DNA of 64,000 bases from Pseudomonas asuensis. GTDB lineage: Bacteria > Pseudomonadota > Gammaproteobacteria > Pseudomonadales > Pseudomonadaceae. Of this stretch, positions 26,512-35,197 are shown piece after piece. A model generated the notes under the pieces. It made no database searches and was not told where the DNA came from. It was given only the letters and a program-made list of their open reading frames with translations. The translations under genes and the position numbers were made by a program. Position 1 is the stretch's first letter, and the number at the start of each line of letters is the position of its first letter. The stretch is taken from assembly GCF_014646755.1 (NCBI RefSeq), contig NZ_BMNW01000010.1, forward strand, positions 1-64,000, given 5' to 3'.

Positions 26512-27882
26512 ATGACTACACAATTAAAACCCGCTCTGGGTACCTTGCATCTCTGGGGTATCGCTGTAGGCCTGGTCATTTCAGGGGAATACTTTGGTTG
26601 GAGCTATGGCTGGGGCGTAGCCGGAACGCTCGGCTTTCTCGTCACGGCGCTTATTGTTGCCGCCATGTATACCGCGTTTATCTTCAGTTTTACCGAACTC
26701 ACGACAGCCATTCCCCATGCAGGCGGCCCTTTTGCTTACAGCAGCCGCGCCTTTGGCGAGAAAGGCGGTCTGATTGCTGGCCTCGCCACGCTGATCGAGT
26801 TTGTTTTTGCACCGCCTGCCATCGCCATGGCTATCGGCGCTTATCTGAATGTTCAATACCCCACCCTTGACCCTAAGCTGGTAGCCGTAGGGGCCTATAT
26901 CACCTTCATGACACTTAATATTCTGGGTGTAAAGCTGGCAGCCACATTTGAGCTTGTCGTGACCGTATTGGCCGTGCTGGAGCTATTGGTCTTCATGGGC
27001 GTAGTCGCGCCGGGCTTTAGTTTCAGCAATTTTGCCCTTAATGGCTGGGCAGGTTCAGATACGTTTGGCATGCCTGCTATTACCGGAATCTTTGCTGCCA
27101 TCCCCTTCGCCATCTGGTTCTTTTTGGCCATTGAAGGGGCAGCCATGGCAGCCGAGGAAGCCAAGGATCCCAAGCGCACTATTCCGAAGGCCTACATCAC
27201 AGGCATTCTTACCCTTGTTTTTCTAGCGATTGGCGTAATGGTATTTGCAGGCGGCGCTGGCGATTGGCGGGCTCTTTCCAATATCAACGATCCCTTGCCG
27301 CAAGCCATGAAAATGGTCGTAGGTGAACACTCTGGCTGGCTGCATATGCTCGTGTGGATCGGCCTCTTCGGCCTGATCGCCAGTTTCCACGGGATCATCC
27401 TGGGGTACTCTCGCCAGTTTTTTGCTTTGGCCCGAGCAGGCTACCTACCCGCGGGACTTGCCAAGCTGTCGCGTTTTCAGACACCCCATCGTGCCGTAAT
27501 GGCAGGTGGCGTAATTGGTGTTGCCGCCATATACAGTGATGGGCTGATCAATCTCCAGGGCATGTCGCTGACGGCTGCGATGATTACCATGTCGGTGTTT
27601 GGCGCCATCGTCATGTACATCATGAGTATGCTGAGCCTATTCAAACTACGCCGCACAGAGCCTAACCTGCCACGCAGCTATCACGCGCCTGGCTATCCTT
27701 TCGTGCCAGCACTGGCATTGGCACTCGCACTGGTCTGCCTGGTTGCCATGGCATGGTTCAACCCGGTCGTAGGCCTTGTTTTTCTGATGTTCATGGTCAT
27801 TGGCTTCGTCTATTTCCTGTTTACCGCGCGCCAGCGTGCCCAAGCACCTACGGATAGCCTGTTGAAAGTTAACACCGTATAA
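26512..27882 (+). CDS. eat: Ethanolamine permease (APC superfamily)
   Basis: A 456-residue transporter with about twelve TM helices. The start TLHLWGIAVGLVISGEYFGW and the segment AIEGAAMAAEEAKDPKRTIP are typical of the ethanolamine permease branch of the amino acid-polyamine-organocation superfamily. It imports ethanolamine through the inner membrane for the ammonia-lyase encoded directly downstream. The order permease-eutB-eutC and the sigma-54 promoter in front mark a short, non-microcompartment ethanolamine operon of the Pseudomonas type. Confidence 0.92.
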   Translation: MTTQLKPALGTLHLWGIAVGLVISGEYFGWSYGWGVAGTLGFLVTALIVAAMYTAFIFSFTELTTAIPHAGGPFAYSSRAFGEKGGLIAGLATLIEFVFAPPAIAMAIGAYLNVQYPTLDPKLVAVGAYITFMTLNILGVKLAATFELVVTVLAVLELLVFMGVVAPGFSFSNFALNGWAGSDTFGMPAITGIFAAIPFAIWFFLAIEGAAMAAEEAKDPKRTIPKAYITGILTLVFLAIGVMVFAGGAGDWRALSNINDPLPQAMKMVVGEHSGWLHMLVWIGLFGLIASFHGIILGYSRQFFALARAGYLPAGLAKLSRFQTPHRAVMAGGVIGVAAIYSDGLINLQGMSLTAAMITMSVFGAIVMYIMSMLSLFKLRRTEPNLPRSYHAPGYPFVPALALALALVCLVAMAWFNPVVGLVFLMFMVIGFVYFLFTARQRAQAPTDSLLKVNTV

Positions 27883-27941
27883 AACTGACAGCCTCTACTC
27901 TGAGGCCAGGTGCATGAGGCAGTAACAAAACCGGAGTGTTT

Positions 27942-29336
27942 ATGATCTACCAGACCACTGTCGACCATCAAACCTATCGTTTTGAAGACCTTAAGACACT
28001 TTTGGCCAAGGCAAGCCCGGCACGCTCGGGTGACGAACTGGCCGGGCTTTCAGCCGGGTCAGCTGAGGAACGCATGGCCGCCAAGATTGCCCTGGCGGAT
28101 GTGCCACTCAAACGTTTTCTTGAGGAAGCCTTGATTCCCTACGAGCAAGACGACGTGACACGTCTGATCATGGACGGCCACGACAACCTTGCATTCACAC
28201 CTATCAGTCACTTAACCGTAGGTGATTTCCGTAACTGGCTTCTGCTCGACAGTACTGATAGCACTGTCTTGTCTGCTGTTTCATCAGGTATCACGCCAGA
28301 GATGGCTGCGGCCGTGAGCAAATTAATGCGCAACCAGGATCTGATTCTGGTTGCAAAGAAATGCCAGGTCATTACCCGCTTCCGTAACACGATAGGTCTG
28401 CCTGGCCATCTTTCAGTACGCCTTCAACCCAATCATCCCACTGACGATCTGCAAGGCATTGCTGCCAGTATGCTCGATGGCTTGCTCTATGGGGCAGGCG
28501 ATGCGGTAGTTGGTATCAATCCGGCCAGTGACTCGCTCTCTACATTAACGCCACTATGGGAAATGATGGATGAGCTGCGCCAGCATTTTGAAATCCCTAT
28601 GCAGACCTGCGTGCTGACGCATGTCACCACCCAAATCAAGGCGATTGAAAAAGGCGTTCCGGTTGATCTGGTGTTTCAATCTATCGCAGGCACACAAAAG
28701 ACCAACGAAAGCTTTGGTGTAACGCTGAGCATGTTACACGAAGCCAACGAGGCGGCCCGGTCACTCAGGCGAGGCACGCTGGGCGACAATGTTATGTACT
28801 TCGAAACGGGCCAAGGCAGCGCTCTTTCTGCCAGTGCGCACCATGGCGTTGATCAGCAGACCTGTGAAGCACGTGCCTATGCTGTCGCTCGCGCCTTCAA
28901 GCCTCTCCTGACCAATACCGTGGTTGGCTTCATTGGTCCTGAGTATCTTTACGACGGGAAGCAGATTATCCGGGCCGGACTTGAAGACCACTTTTGCGCC
29001 AAACTTCTCGGGGTCCCGATGGGCTGCGATGTTTGTTATACCAATCATGCTGAAGCCGACCAGGATGACATGGATACACTCATGACACTTCTGGGCGTTG
29101 CGGGGTTAACCTACATCATGGGCATACCAGGCGCCGATGACATCATGCTCAACTATCAAAGCACGTCCTTTCATGATGGCCTCTACCTACGTAGCGTGTT
29201 GGATCTCAGGCGTGCGCCAGAATTTGAAGCCTGGCTAACCCGCATGTCCATTGCAGAGCCTTCAGGAAAGCTCCGGGAAATCAGTGCCGGACATCAACTG
29301 CTGCGTGCACTTCCTCACTTGCCAGGAGCCGCCTGA
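27942..29336 (+). CDS. eutB: Ethanolamine ammonia-lyase large subunit
   Basis: A 464-residue subunit with the TIM-barrel active site of the coenzyme B12-dependent ethanolamine ammonia-lyase, which splits ethanolamine to acetaldehyde and ammonia. Recognisable stretches are LFQ-type substrate-site LVFQSIAGTQKTNESFGVTL, FETGQGSALSASAHHGVDQQ and GCDVCYTNHAEADQDDMD. An in-frame GTG lies two codons upstream, but the ATG at 27942 has CCGGAG five bases in front. It shares one base with eutC (TGATG), so the two subunits are translationally coupled. Confidence 0.97.
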   Translation: MIYQTTVDHQTYRFEDLKTLLAKASPARSGDELAGLSAGSAEERMAAKIALADVPLKRFLEEALIPYEQDDVTRLIMDGHDNLAFTPISHLTVGDFRNWLLLDSTDSTVLSAVSSGITPEMAAAVSKLMRNQDLILVAKKCQVITRFRNTIGLPGHLSVRLQPNHPTDDLQGIAASMLDGLLYGAGDAVVGINPASDSLSTLTPLWEMMDELRQHFEIPMQTCVLTHVTTQIKAIEKGVPVDLVFQSIAGTQKTNESFGVTLSMLHEANEAARSLRRGTLGDNVMYFETGQGSALSASAHHGVDQQTCEARAYAVARAFKPLLTNTVVGFIGPEYLYDGKQIIRAGLEDHFCAKLLGVPMGCDVCYTNHAEADQDDMDTLMTLLGVAGLTYIMGIPGADDIMLNYQSTSFHDGLYLRSVLDLRRAPEFEAWLTRMSIAEPSGKLREISAGHQLLRALPHLPGAA

Positions 29337-30112
29337 TGAGCACAGCCAACCCCACGCTGGTCCAGAGCAACCCCTGGGATGAGCTGCGTACGCATACGTC
29401 GGCCCGTATAGCCTTGGGCCGGGTTGGCTCAAGCCTGCCTACAACTGAGCTGCTTCGATTCGGCCTTGCTCATGCACAGGCGCGTGATGCCGTCCACCAC
29501 CCCTTGGACATCGACACGCTAAAAACACAGCTCCACTCCAGAGGCTTCCGTACGCTTCACGTACATAGCAAGGCTGCGGATCGTCATCAGTACCTGTTAC
29601 GCCCGGATTATGGCCGAGTACTGGACAGTGCCAGCCGTGAGCAGTTAATGGCTGAAGCTCCCGCCCCGGAACTTGCCATCGTCATCGCCGATGGCCTGTC
29701 ATCATTTGCGGCCAGCAGTCACGCCGTTCCGCTACTGGAGCTGCTGAAAGAGCGCTTCGATACCGACTGGTCTCAAACCCCGGTCGTTATTGCCGAGCAA
29801 GCCCGTGTTGCCTTGGGCGATGAGATTGGGGAGTTACTCAAGGCACAGCTGGTGATAGTGCTGATCGGAGAGCGCCCCGGTCTTACGTCTCCCGACAGCC
29901 TTGGGCTTTATATAACCTACCAGCCTCGTCGAGGCCGCATGGACAGTGAACGCAACTGCATCTCCAACGTGCGCCCGGAAGGCCTGCCTTACCCTCTAGC
30001 CGTCTACAAACTTGACTATCTGATAAAAAAAGCGCTTCAGCTTCAAATAACGGGTGTAAATCTGAAAGACAACAGCGTTTTACCGTTACTGCAAAGCACT
30101 CCTACTGCCTAG
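29336..30112 (+). CDS. eutC: Ethanolamine ammonia-lyase small subunit
   Basis: A 258-residue subunit that helps bind adenosylcobalamin. Recognisable segments are SARIALGRVGSSLPTTELLR, FGLAHAQARDAVH, the Rossmann-like VIADGLSS and the conserved MDSERNCISNVRPEGL near the C-terminus. Length is normal, since the non-conserved N-terminal region is short. No reactivating factor EutA, acetaldehyde dehydrogenase or shell-protein gene follows, so acetaldehyde must be removed by enzymes encoded elsewhere. Confidence 0.96.
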   Translation: MSTANPTLVQSNPWDELRTHTSARIALGRVGSSLPTTELLRFGLAHAQARDAVHHPLDIDTLKTQLHSRGFRTLHVHSKAADRHQYLLRPDYGRVLDSASREQLMAEAPAPELAIVIADGLSSFAASSHAVPLLELLKERFDTDWSQTPVVIAEQARVALGDEIGELLKAQLVIVLIGERPGLTSPDSLGLYITYQPRRGRMDSERNCISNVRPEGLPYPLAVYKLDYLIKKALQLQITGVNLKDNSVLPLLQSTPTA

Positions 30113-30160
30113 ACAGGTCTAAACTGCATAGACTGTGTTATTTGCGCGGAGGGTTGCACC

Positions 30161-30328
30161 ATGCCTTGGTATGCCTGGCTATTTCTGATTCTCGCAGTAG
30201 GCTCAATTCTAGGAAGCCTGCTAATGCTTCGTAGCTCGGCCCACAAGGTGGAGCTAACCGATGAGCAGCGCCAGCGAATTCGTCAGCGTAACGAAGAAAT
30301 GGATGCCAAAGACGTTCGGAATCGCTGA
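30161..30328 (+). CDS. DUF2897 family small membrane protein
   Basis: A 55-residue protein with a GGAGGG seven bases before the ATG. It begins MPWYAWLFLILAVGSILGSL, one transmembrane helix, and continues with a charged helical tail rich in Arg and Glu that ends in VRNR. This matches the DUF2897 family of Pseudomonas in length and layout. The tail should lie in the cytoplasm. It follows eutC by 48 bases but belongs with core genes in other species, so it may be outside the eut operon. Function unknown. Confidence 0.8.
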   Translation: MPWYAWLFLILAVGSILGSLLMLRSSAHKVELTDEQRQRIRQRNEEMDAKDVRNR

Positions 30329-30354
30329 GCATACTCACACATTGCAAAGTAGCC

Positions 30355-30924
30355 TTAGCGCTTGAACTCAAACTGCAGTTCGGCGCCTTCGAAATCATCT
30401 GAGCGCTCGCGGTTTAGTATCCGCCCGCTCAAATTAAATCTGCCATCATCCTTCTGCTTATCGAATAGAGGAGGAAGCCTTCCCTGCGGCTCATCCTGCT
30501 CTACCATAACAGGCACAGTGCTTTCGATCAGCTCCTTAGGAATAGTCAAGTCAACCTTAAGCGGCTCTTCAGGCTCCGGAAGCTTCTGCTTCACTGTCTT
30601 GGGTATCGGCTTGGGTTTTGGCTTTTCTATAACCAGCTCAGGCTTCTTATCGGGCTCGGGAGCTGGAGTAGCCTCCTCCTCAAAGCTTTCAGGAACGCGG
30701 GAGGTCAGGATCGGATCCTGCCTCGTTTGAGCTTCTGGAATAGGCTTGGCATGTGAAGCGGCTGGTGAGGTCGGCTGTGGTGCTGCTCGCTCTACAGCCG
30801 CCGCCTGAGGTTCAGCTGGCTTCTTAGGCGACTCTTTTTCTGAGTTATCACACCCACAGAGCATTAACACCAGCACCAGCCAGTACGGCTTATGATCACT
30901 CATCATCCAACTTAGAGTCGTCAT
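30355..30924 (-). CDS. Proline-rich lipoprotein, unknown function
   Basis: A 189-residue protein with a signal peptide and a lipobox-like LCGC at residues about 22-25, then a long Pro/Glu/Lys-rich, probably extended region (residues 30-125, for example KPKPKPIPKTVKQKLPEPEE) and a short folded-looking C-terminus (RFNLSGRILNRERSDDFEGA). Such an extended region could span part of the periplasm, as in TonB-like or peptidoglycan-associated proteins, but no TonB domain is seen. The start is favoured by a TGAGG nine bases upstream. It lies directly downstream of a small membrane-protein gene (10 bases), suggesting joint expression. Family not recognised. Confidence 0.65.
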   Translation of the reverse strand: MTTLSWMMSDHKPYWLVLVLMLCGCDNSEKESPKKPAEPQAAAVERAAPQPTSPAASHAKPIPEAQTRQDPILTSRVPESFEEEATPAPEPDKKPELVIEKPKPKPIPKTVKQKLPEPEEPLKVDLTIPKELIESTVPVMVEQDEPQGRLPPLFDKQKDDGRFNLSGRILNRERSDDFEGAELQFEFKR

Positions 30925-30933
30925 GGAAAAGCC

Positions 30934-31290
30934 TCAGGCAGAACGTTGTGAACTCCTGTCCGTGAAGATGGCCCACAGCAATAGCGCATAACATACTGCG
31001 GTAATCAGGTTTCCTATGGCATTGAGCAGCGCATAGGCCCAACCGGGTGCCAGCTCTATCTGCCACAGCGGCAATAAGACCGGCAACGCCAGCGTAAGCA
31101 CGCTATAAGCCGCAAGCCAGACGAGCAGGATAATCATGCTCAACAGGCACAACAGGCTAGCCTTGCGGTGTGTTCGCCATTTCAAGCAAGCCACCAGCAG
31201 CCCTGTCAGCCAGACAAGCACCAGAGGCACATTGCCCAACACTCCAATCATCGGCAGCCAGCTTGTGGCCTCTATCGACCCCATCGGCAC
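30934..31290 (-). CDS. Small four-helix membrane protein, unknown function
   Basis: A 118-residue protein with three or four predicted TM helices (GVLGNVPLVLVWLTGLLVA; ASLLCLLSMIILLVWLAAYS; LTLALPVLLPLW; AIGNLITAVCYALLLWAIFT). The start is a GTG with AGAGG five bases in front; an ATG two codons later is the alternative. It is followed after nine bases by the proline-rich lipoprotein gene on the same strand. I do not recognise the family. Confidence 0.6.
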   Translation of the reverse strand: MPMGSIEATSWLPMIGVLGNVPLVLVWLTGLLVACLKWRTHRKASLLCLLSMIILLVWLAAYSVLTLALPVLLPLWQIELAPGWAYALLNAIGNLITAVCYALLLWAIFTDRSSQRSA

Positions 31291-31349
31291 CTTTACCTCT
31301 TCACACCTAATGCAAACAGACTCACAAAACAGCGAGCAAGTTCATACCA

Positions 31350-32789
31350 TTAAGCAGCTACCTGAGCCTCTTGGCAGAGCTGATTGGCCAGCATTCCGAT
31401 TGTCATCAGGGCGCGCTCGGTTTGTCGGTTCCAAGCCATGCCGCAATTGAGCCGAATACAGTTGTTGAATTGATCCGTATTGCTAAAGATGATGCCTGGC
31501 GCAATGCTGATACCTTCCTGCAAGGCCCGAAGGTGCAAATCTTTAGTGTTAACCCTGGCAGGAAGGCTTACCCAGAGAATGAAGCCGCCAATTGGCCGGC
31601 TCATTTGAGTCCCTTCCGGAAAATACTGTTGAACAGCCAATTGCCAGGCAGTCATGTTCTTGCGGTACTCATGCCTGATGGAGCGCAGATGCCGGTCATA
31701 CCCTCCATTTTCAAGGTAAGCAGCTACACCCATCTGCGTCAGGCTACAGGCAGAGTGCGTAGTAAAGGTTTGTAAGCGCTGAATATCCGGCTGGTACTGA
31801 TTGGCAATAACCCAACCGATACGCACCCCCGGCGAGATCGTCTTGGAAAAGCTTGAACAGTAGACGACCCTGCCATACCGATCATGAGCTTTGAGCGCCT
31901 TCGTTGCGCCCACCTCATAGACCAACTCACCGTAGATATCATCTTCGATGATCATGAAGTCCCGCTCATTGGCGAGCCTTAACAGCTGCTTTTGACGCGC
32001 CTCCGGCATGGTACTGCCCAAGGGGTTGCTCAGCCGGGACGTCATGACCAGTACCTTCACAGGCCACTGCCGGGCAGCCAGCTGCAATGCCTCGACACTA
32101 AGCCCAATTTGCGGATCACAGGGAATCTCAACCACCTTCAGTCCCAAGACATCAGCCAACTGCAGCAATCCGTAATAGGTAGGCGACTCGGTGGCGATCA
32201 GATCGCCAGGCTTGGTCAGCACACGCAACGACATTTGCAGCGCGTCCACACAGCCATGTGTAATGACAACCTCAGAAGGTGCTACCGCGACCCCTGCATC
32301 GCGCATACGAATCGCAACCTGACGGCGCAGGGGTTCATAGCCTGGGCTGTACATGTAGCTGAAGGCGCGCTGGCTCTGGAACCGTGTGACCTTGCTGATC
32401 TGCTGGTGCAACGCCCTGATTGGCAAGAAATCCACACTAGGAATAGCAGCCCCAAAAGGGACCACGTCATCCCGACGGGACTCCAGAAGCACCTGATTGA
32501 TGATATCGCCACGCGTAACCAGCGTTGGACGCTCTACCCTACCGATTTCAGGAGTGGGTGCTGTAAGTGCAGGCGTTTGATGTACATAAAAGCCTGACTG
32601 GGGCCTGGCGCGGATTAACCCTTGATCTTCTAGCGTGGCATAGGCCTGCAAAACGCTTGCATGACTTACGCCCAACTGCTGGCTCATCTTGCGAACCGAG
32701 GGAACACGTTCGCCAGGCTGGTAAACGCCACGGCGAATATCTTCAGCCAACTGATGAGCGATACGTTGGTAGAGCAACAGATTCGTCAT
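31350..32789 (-). CDS. MocR-type regulator (GntR winged helix fused to aminotransferase fold)
   Basis: A 479-residue fusion: an N-terminal GntR winged helix (residues 1-75, YQRIAHQLAEDIRRGVYQPG and the motif PSVRKMSQQLGVSHASVLQA) and a class I aminotransferase domain with the PLP lysine in SSFSKTISPGVRIG and the conserved Asp/Tyr in IIEDDIYGELVY. MocR proteins use PLP as a sensor; targets include PdxR, GabR and transport genes. The ATG at 32789 is favoured because it gives the normal start MTNLLLYQRI with AAGGGA upstream. No obvious divergent target gene is next to it, so its regulon is unclear. Confidence 0.9.
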   Translation of the reverse strand: MTNLLLYQRIAHQLAEDIRRGVYQPGERVPSVRKMSQQLGVSHASVLQAYATLEDQGLIRARPQSGFYVHQTPALTAPTPEIGRVERPTLVTRGDIINQVLLESRRDDVVPFGAAIPSVDFLPIRALHQQISKVTRFQSQRAFSYMYSPGYEPLRRQVAIRMRDAGVAVAPSEVVITHGCVDALQMSLRVLTKPGDLIATESPTYYGLLQLADVLGLKVVEIPCDPQIGLSVEALQLAARQWPVKVLVMTSRLSNPLGSTMPEARQKQLLRLANERDFMIIEDDIYGELVYEVGATKALKAHDRYGRVVYCSSFSKTISPGVRIGWVIANQYQPDIQRLQTFTTHSACSLTQMGVAAYLENGGYDRHLRSIRHEYRKNMTAWQLAVQQYFPEGTQMSRPIGGFILWVSLPARVNTKDLHLRALQEGISIAPGIIFSNTDQFNNCIRLNCGMAWNRQTERALMTIGMLANQLCQEAQVAA

Positions 32790-32965
32790 GGCACGCATTC
32801 CCTTGTTCACTGAACCGAAACAGTAGCATCGTCTTATTAAATTGCACCGGTACAGCTTGATGAATTTAGGACAATACAGCCAGTGCTAAGGGCCGCTCCG
32901 TCGGCGATGAAACAAGGGATGCCGCTTTTAGAAAAAGCAGCTCGTAAAAAGCTGTCTTTTACCCT

Positions 32966-33778
32966 TCAACGTGCCGGTACGAAGTCACCGTTTTCATCAG
33001 AGAACACGACCTCTACCCGACGGTTCTTAGCACGCCCCTCTGCGGTTTCGTTAGAGGTAACCGGGTAATCTTCGCCGTAGCCTAGAACCTGTAGACGCCC
33101 TTCTTCTATTCCCAGCGTGCTTAAGGCTTTAGCAACGGCCTGAGCGCGCTGCCTGGAGAGAGAAAGGTTTCGGTCTCCGTCACCGGAATCGTCTGTGTAG
33201 CCTTCGATACGGACTTCGCGCTTAGGATTGATTTGAAGAAATTGAGCCAGTTTAAGAACTGTTTCATTGGCCGTTGGATTAAGCTGCGACCGTCCAGGAG
33301 CAAACAATACATCTCCCAGCGTCATAACAAGCCCCCGCTCTGTCTGGCTCGTACCCAAGTTAAATAACTGATCGGTAAGCCACACGTTACGCTCCCGGGC
33401 AGAGCGAAGCTCCTTCTCGCGTAGTTTCAACTGCAAACGCTCGATCTGCAGCTGTAGCTGCGTTGCCTTGTCCTGGCTCGAACGAAGGTTGGCATGTTCT
33501 TGGGCAATATCGCTGTAGCGCTGGCTTAGGTATGCAAAGTGTCGTGCATCCTTGCTGCTGCCCCAATAACTAGCAAGTTGCTCTGCCTTGTCCAAGGTCT
33601 CCTCGGCCCTTCGCACATCCTTGGGCGCGCTGCGCAGCACCTCGGAATCAGTCTTTATCGAGGCGTAGCGGGACTTGGCATCCTGTAGCGCCTGCTGGGT
33701 TGTAGTGCTACTTGCGCATCCCGTGGTTAGCGAAATCATCAGCGCCAGCCCAGCCAGAGAAAATGCCAAACGCATCAT
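32966..33778 (-). CDS. OmpA-family lipoprotein (DUF4398 N-terminal region)
   Basis: A 270-residue lipoprotein: signal peptide with lipobox TTGC (Cys about residue 21), a helical coiled-coil region at about 30-150 that resembles the DUF4398 helices of the preceding gene, and an OmpA C-terminal peptidoglycan-binding domain at about 155-265 (GDVLFAPGRSQLNPTANE, IEGYTDDSGDGDRNLSLSRQ, and NRRVEVVFSD). The domain binds meso-diaminopimelate, so the protein should tether the outer membrane to the wall. Its ATG overlaps the stop codon of the DUF4398 gene (ATGA), so the pair is translationally coupled and probably acts together. Confidence 0.88.
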   Translation of the reverse strand: MMRLAFSLAGLALMISLTTGCASSTTTQQALQDAKSRYASIKTDSEVLRSAPKDVRRAEETLDKAEQLASYWGSSKDARHFAYLSQRYSDIAQEHANLRSSQDKATQLQLQIERLQLKLREKELRSARERNVWLTDQLFNLGTSQTERGLVMTLGDVLFAPGRSQLNPTANETVLKLAQFLQINPKREVRIEGYTDDSGDGDRNLSLSRQRAQAVAKALSTLGIEEGRLQVLGYGEDYPVTSNETAEGRAKNRRVEVVFSDENGDFVPAR

Positions 33779-34131
33779 GGGGTACTCTCCAAGCGCTTCT
33801 GCAATCGAGCGATCTGCTTGTTGAGTTCATCCACATGCGTCTGACTCTTGTTGTTAAGCACCCTGGCCTCTGCCAGGCGAACATCGAGCTCAGCCTGCTC
33901 GGCCAGTACGCGCGCCTTTTTGTACTCCTCGGTCAGCATGGCTTTTTGGGCTCGCTCAAGCTTGTCCTTGGCAAGGCTATACTCAGGGACTGAGCTATCC
34001 ACACCCACGTCATGAGCCTGGCTGAATGCCTGGGTGGTAAGTTTCATTTGCTCAGATGGCGCAGGGTCGTTCGCGCATCCAGCAAGTAACAGGGCAAAAA
34101 CCGGAACTACCCGACGATAAGAACTCTTCAC
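33775..34131 (-). CDS. DUF4398 lipoprotein
   Basis: A 118-residue lipoprotein with a signal peptide ending in the lipobox LLAGC and a body of two or three amphipathic helices (residues 45-115, rich in Ala, Glu, Lys) as in DUF4398. The frame runs further upstream, but a GTG at 34131 opens the signal peptide (VKSSYRRVVPVFALLLAGC) and has AGGA about nine bases upstream; starting further up would bury the signal peptide. It overlaps the OmpA-family lipoprotein gene by four bases. Both probably form a periplasmic helical complex; function unknown. Confidence 0.8.
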   Translation of the reverse strand: MKSSYRRVVPVFALLLAGCANDPAPSEQMKLTTQAFSQAHDVGVDSSVPEYSLAKDKLERAQKAMLTEEYKKARVLAEQAELDVRLAEARVLNNKSQTHVDELNKQIARLQKRLESTP

Positions 34132-34223
34132 TATCTGGTTTCCTGCAGAGTCAGGCGACAGCGCTATGAGGCTGCCTAAAGCCAGAATTTTGTCATGTTG
34201 AAAGACGTTTGTCCGCCCAATAA

Positions 34224-34249
34224 AAAACCCGCTCATTTGAGCGGGTTTT
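34224..34249 (-). terminator. Terminator of etfBA
   Basis: A 12-bp perfect stem AAAACCCGCTCA / TGAGCGGGTTTT with a 2-base apex; on the minus strand it ends in a run of T. It follows the etfA stop by 12 bases and isolates etfBA from the DUF4398 gene. Confidence 0.9.
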
Positions 34250-34261
34250 CAAGGCTATCGC

Positions 34262-35197
34262 TTATAGCGACTTTTCAATCTCAGGAATCAACTCGAACAG
34301 ATCGCCAACCAGACCGTAGTCAGCCACCTGGAAGATGGGGGCCTCTTCGTCCTTGTTGATTGCCACAATGACTTTAGAATCTTTCATACCTGCCAAGTGC
34401 TGAATAGCACCAGAGATACCTACCGCGATATACAACTGTGGCGCCACGATCTTGCCAGTCTGGCCCACCTGCATGTCATTCGGTACAAAGCCTGCGTCTA
34501 CTGCGGCACGGGACGCCCCTACCGCAGCGCCCAGCTTGTCTGCCAGGGAGTACAAAATCTTGAAGTTATCGCCATTTTGTAGACCGCGGCCACCCGATAC
34601 CACAACTTTAGCAGCGCCCAGATCTGGACGGCCTGTAGTAGCGAGCTCCTCATTTACAAAGCGGGAGATACCCGCATCCTGTACCGAAGAAACCGCTTCA
34701 ATAGCAGCCGAGCCACCTTCAGCAGCGACCGGATCAAAACCGGTAGCCCGAACAGTGATGACCTTGACTGGAGCAGACGACTGTACGGTTGCAATCGCAT
34801 TACCGGCATAGATCGGGCGCTTGAAAGTATCGGGGCTTTCCACCGCAATGATCTCGGAGATCTGATCGACGTCCAGCAACGCAGCGATGCGTGGCATGAA
34901 ATTTTTGCCGTTCGAGCCAGCCGGTGCCAGCACGTGGGTATAGCCGTTAGTCTTGGTGAGCTCAACGACCAGTGGCGCAACGTTTTCCGGCAGCTGGTAG
35001 GCATAAGCAGCATTATCAGCTACCAACACCTTGGAAACGCCCTCAGCCTTGGCTGCGGCTTCAGCCGCACCGCTGCAGCCCTGCCCTGTGATCAGAACAT
35101 GGATATCACCACCAATGGCTTTGGCTGCAGCCACGGTATTGAGCGTTGCGCCGTTAAGCGCAGCATTACTGTGTTCGGCAATGACCAGAATAGCCAT
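34262..35197 (-). CDS. etfA: Electron transfer flavoprotein alpha subunit
   Basis: A 311-residue FAD-binding subunit. The C-terminal FAD domain shows [34 protein letters not shown] and the signature [23 protein letters not shown] takes electrons from acyl-CoA dehydrogenases and other flavoenzymes and passes them to the ETF:quinone oxidoreductase encoded on the opposite strand nearby. Its start overlaps the etfB stop by one base (TGATG). Confidence 0.97.
   Translation of the reverse strand: MAILVIAEHSNAALNGATLNTVAAAKAIGGDIHVLITGQGCSGAAEAAAKAEGVSKVLVADNAAYAYQLPENVAPLVVELTKTNGYTHVLAPAGSNGKNFMPRIAALLDVDQISEIIAVESPDTFKRPIYAGNAIATVQSSAPVKVITVRATGFDPVAAEGGSAAIEAVSSVQDAGISRFVNEELATTGRPDLGAAKVVVSGGRGLQNGDNFKILYSLADKLGAAVGASRAAVDAGFVPNDMQVGQTGKIVAPQLYIAVGISGAIQHLAGMKDSKVIVAINKDEEAPIFQVADYGLVGDLFELIPEIEKSL

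Noticed and set aside
27887-27925. Small GCCTC/GAGGC hairpin between the permease gene and eutB
   Set aside because: Only five pairs and no T-tract; too weak to call a regulatory element.
26512-30112. Bacterial microcompartment ethanolamine locus
   Set aside because: No shell-protein, eutA, eutE or eutG genes; only the permease and the two lyase subunits occur.
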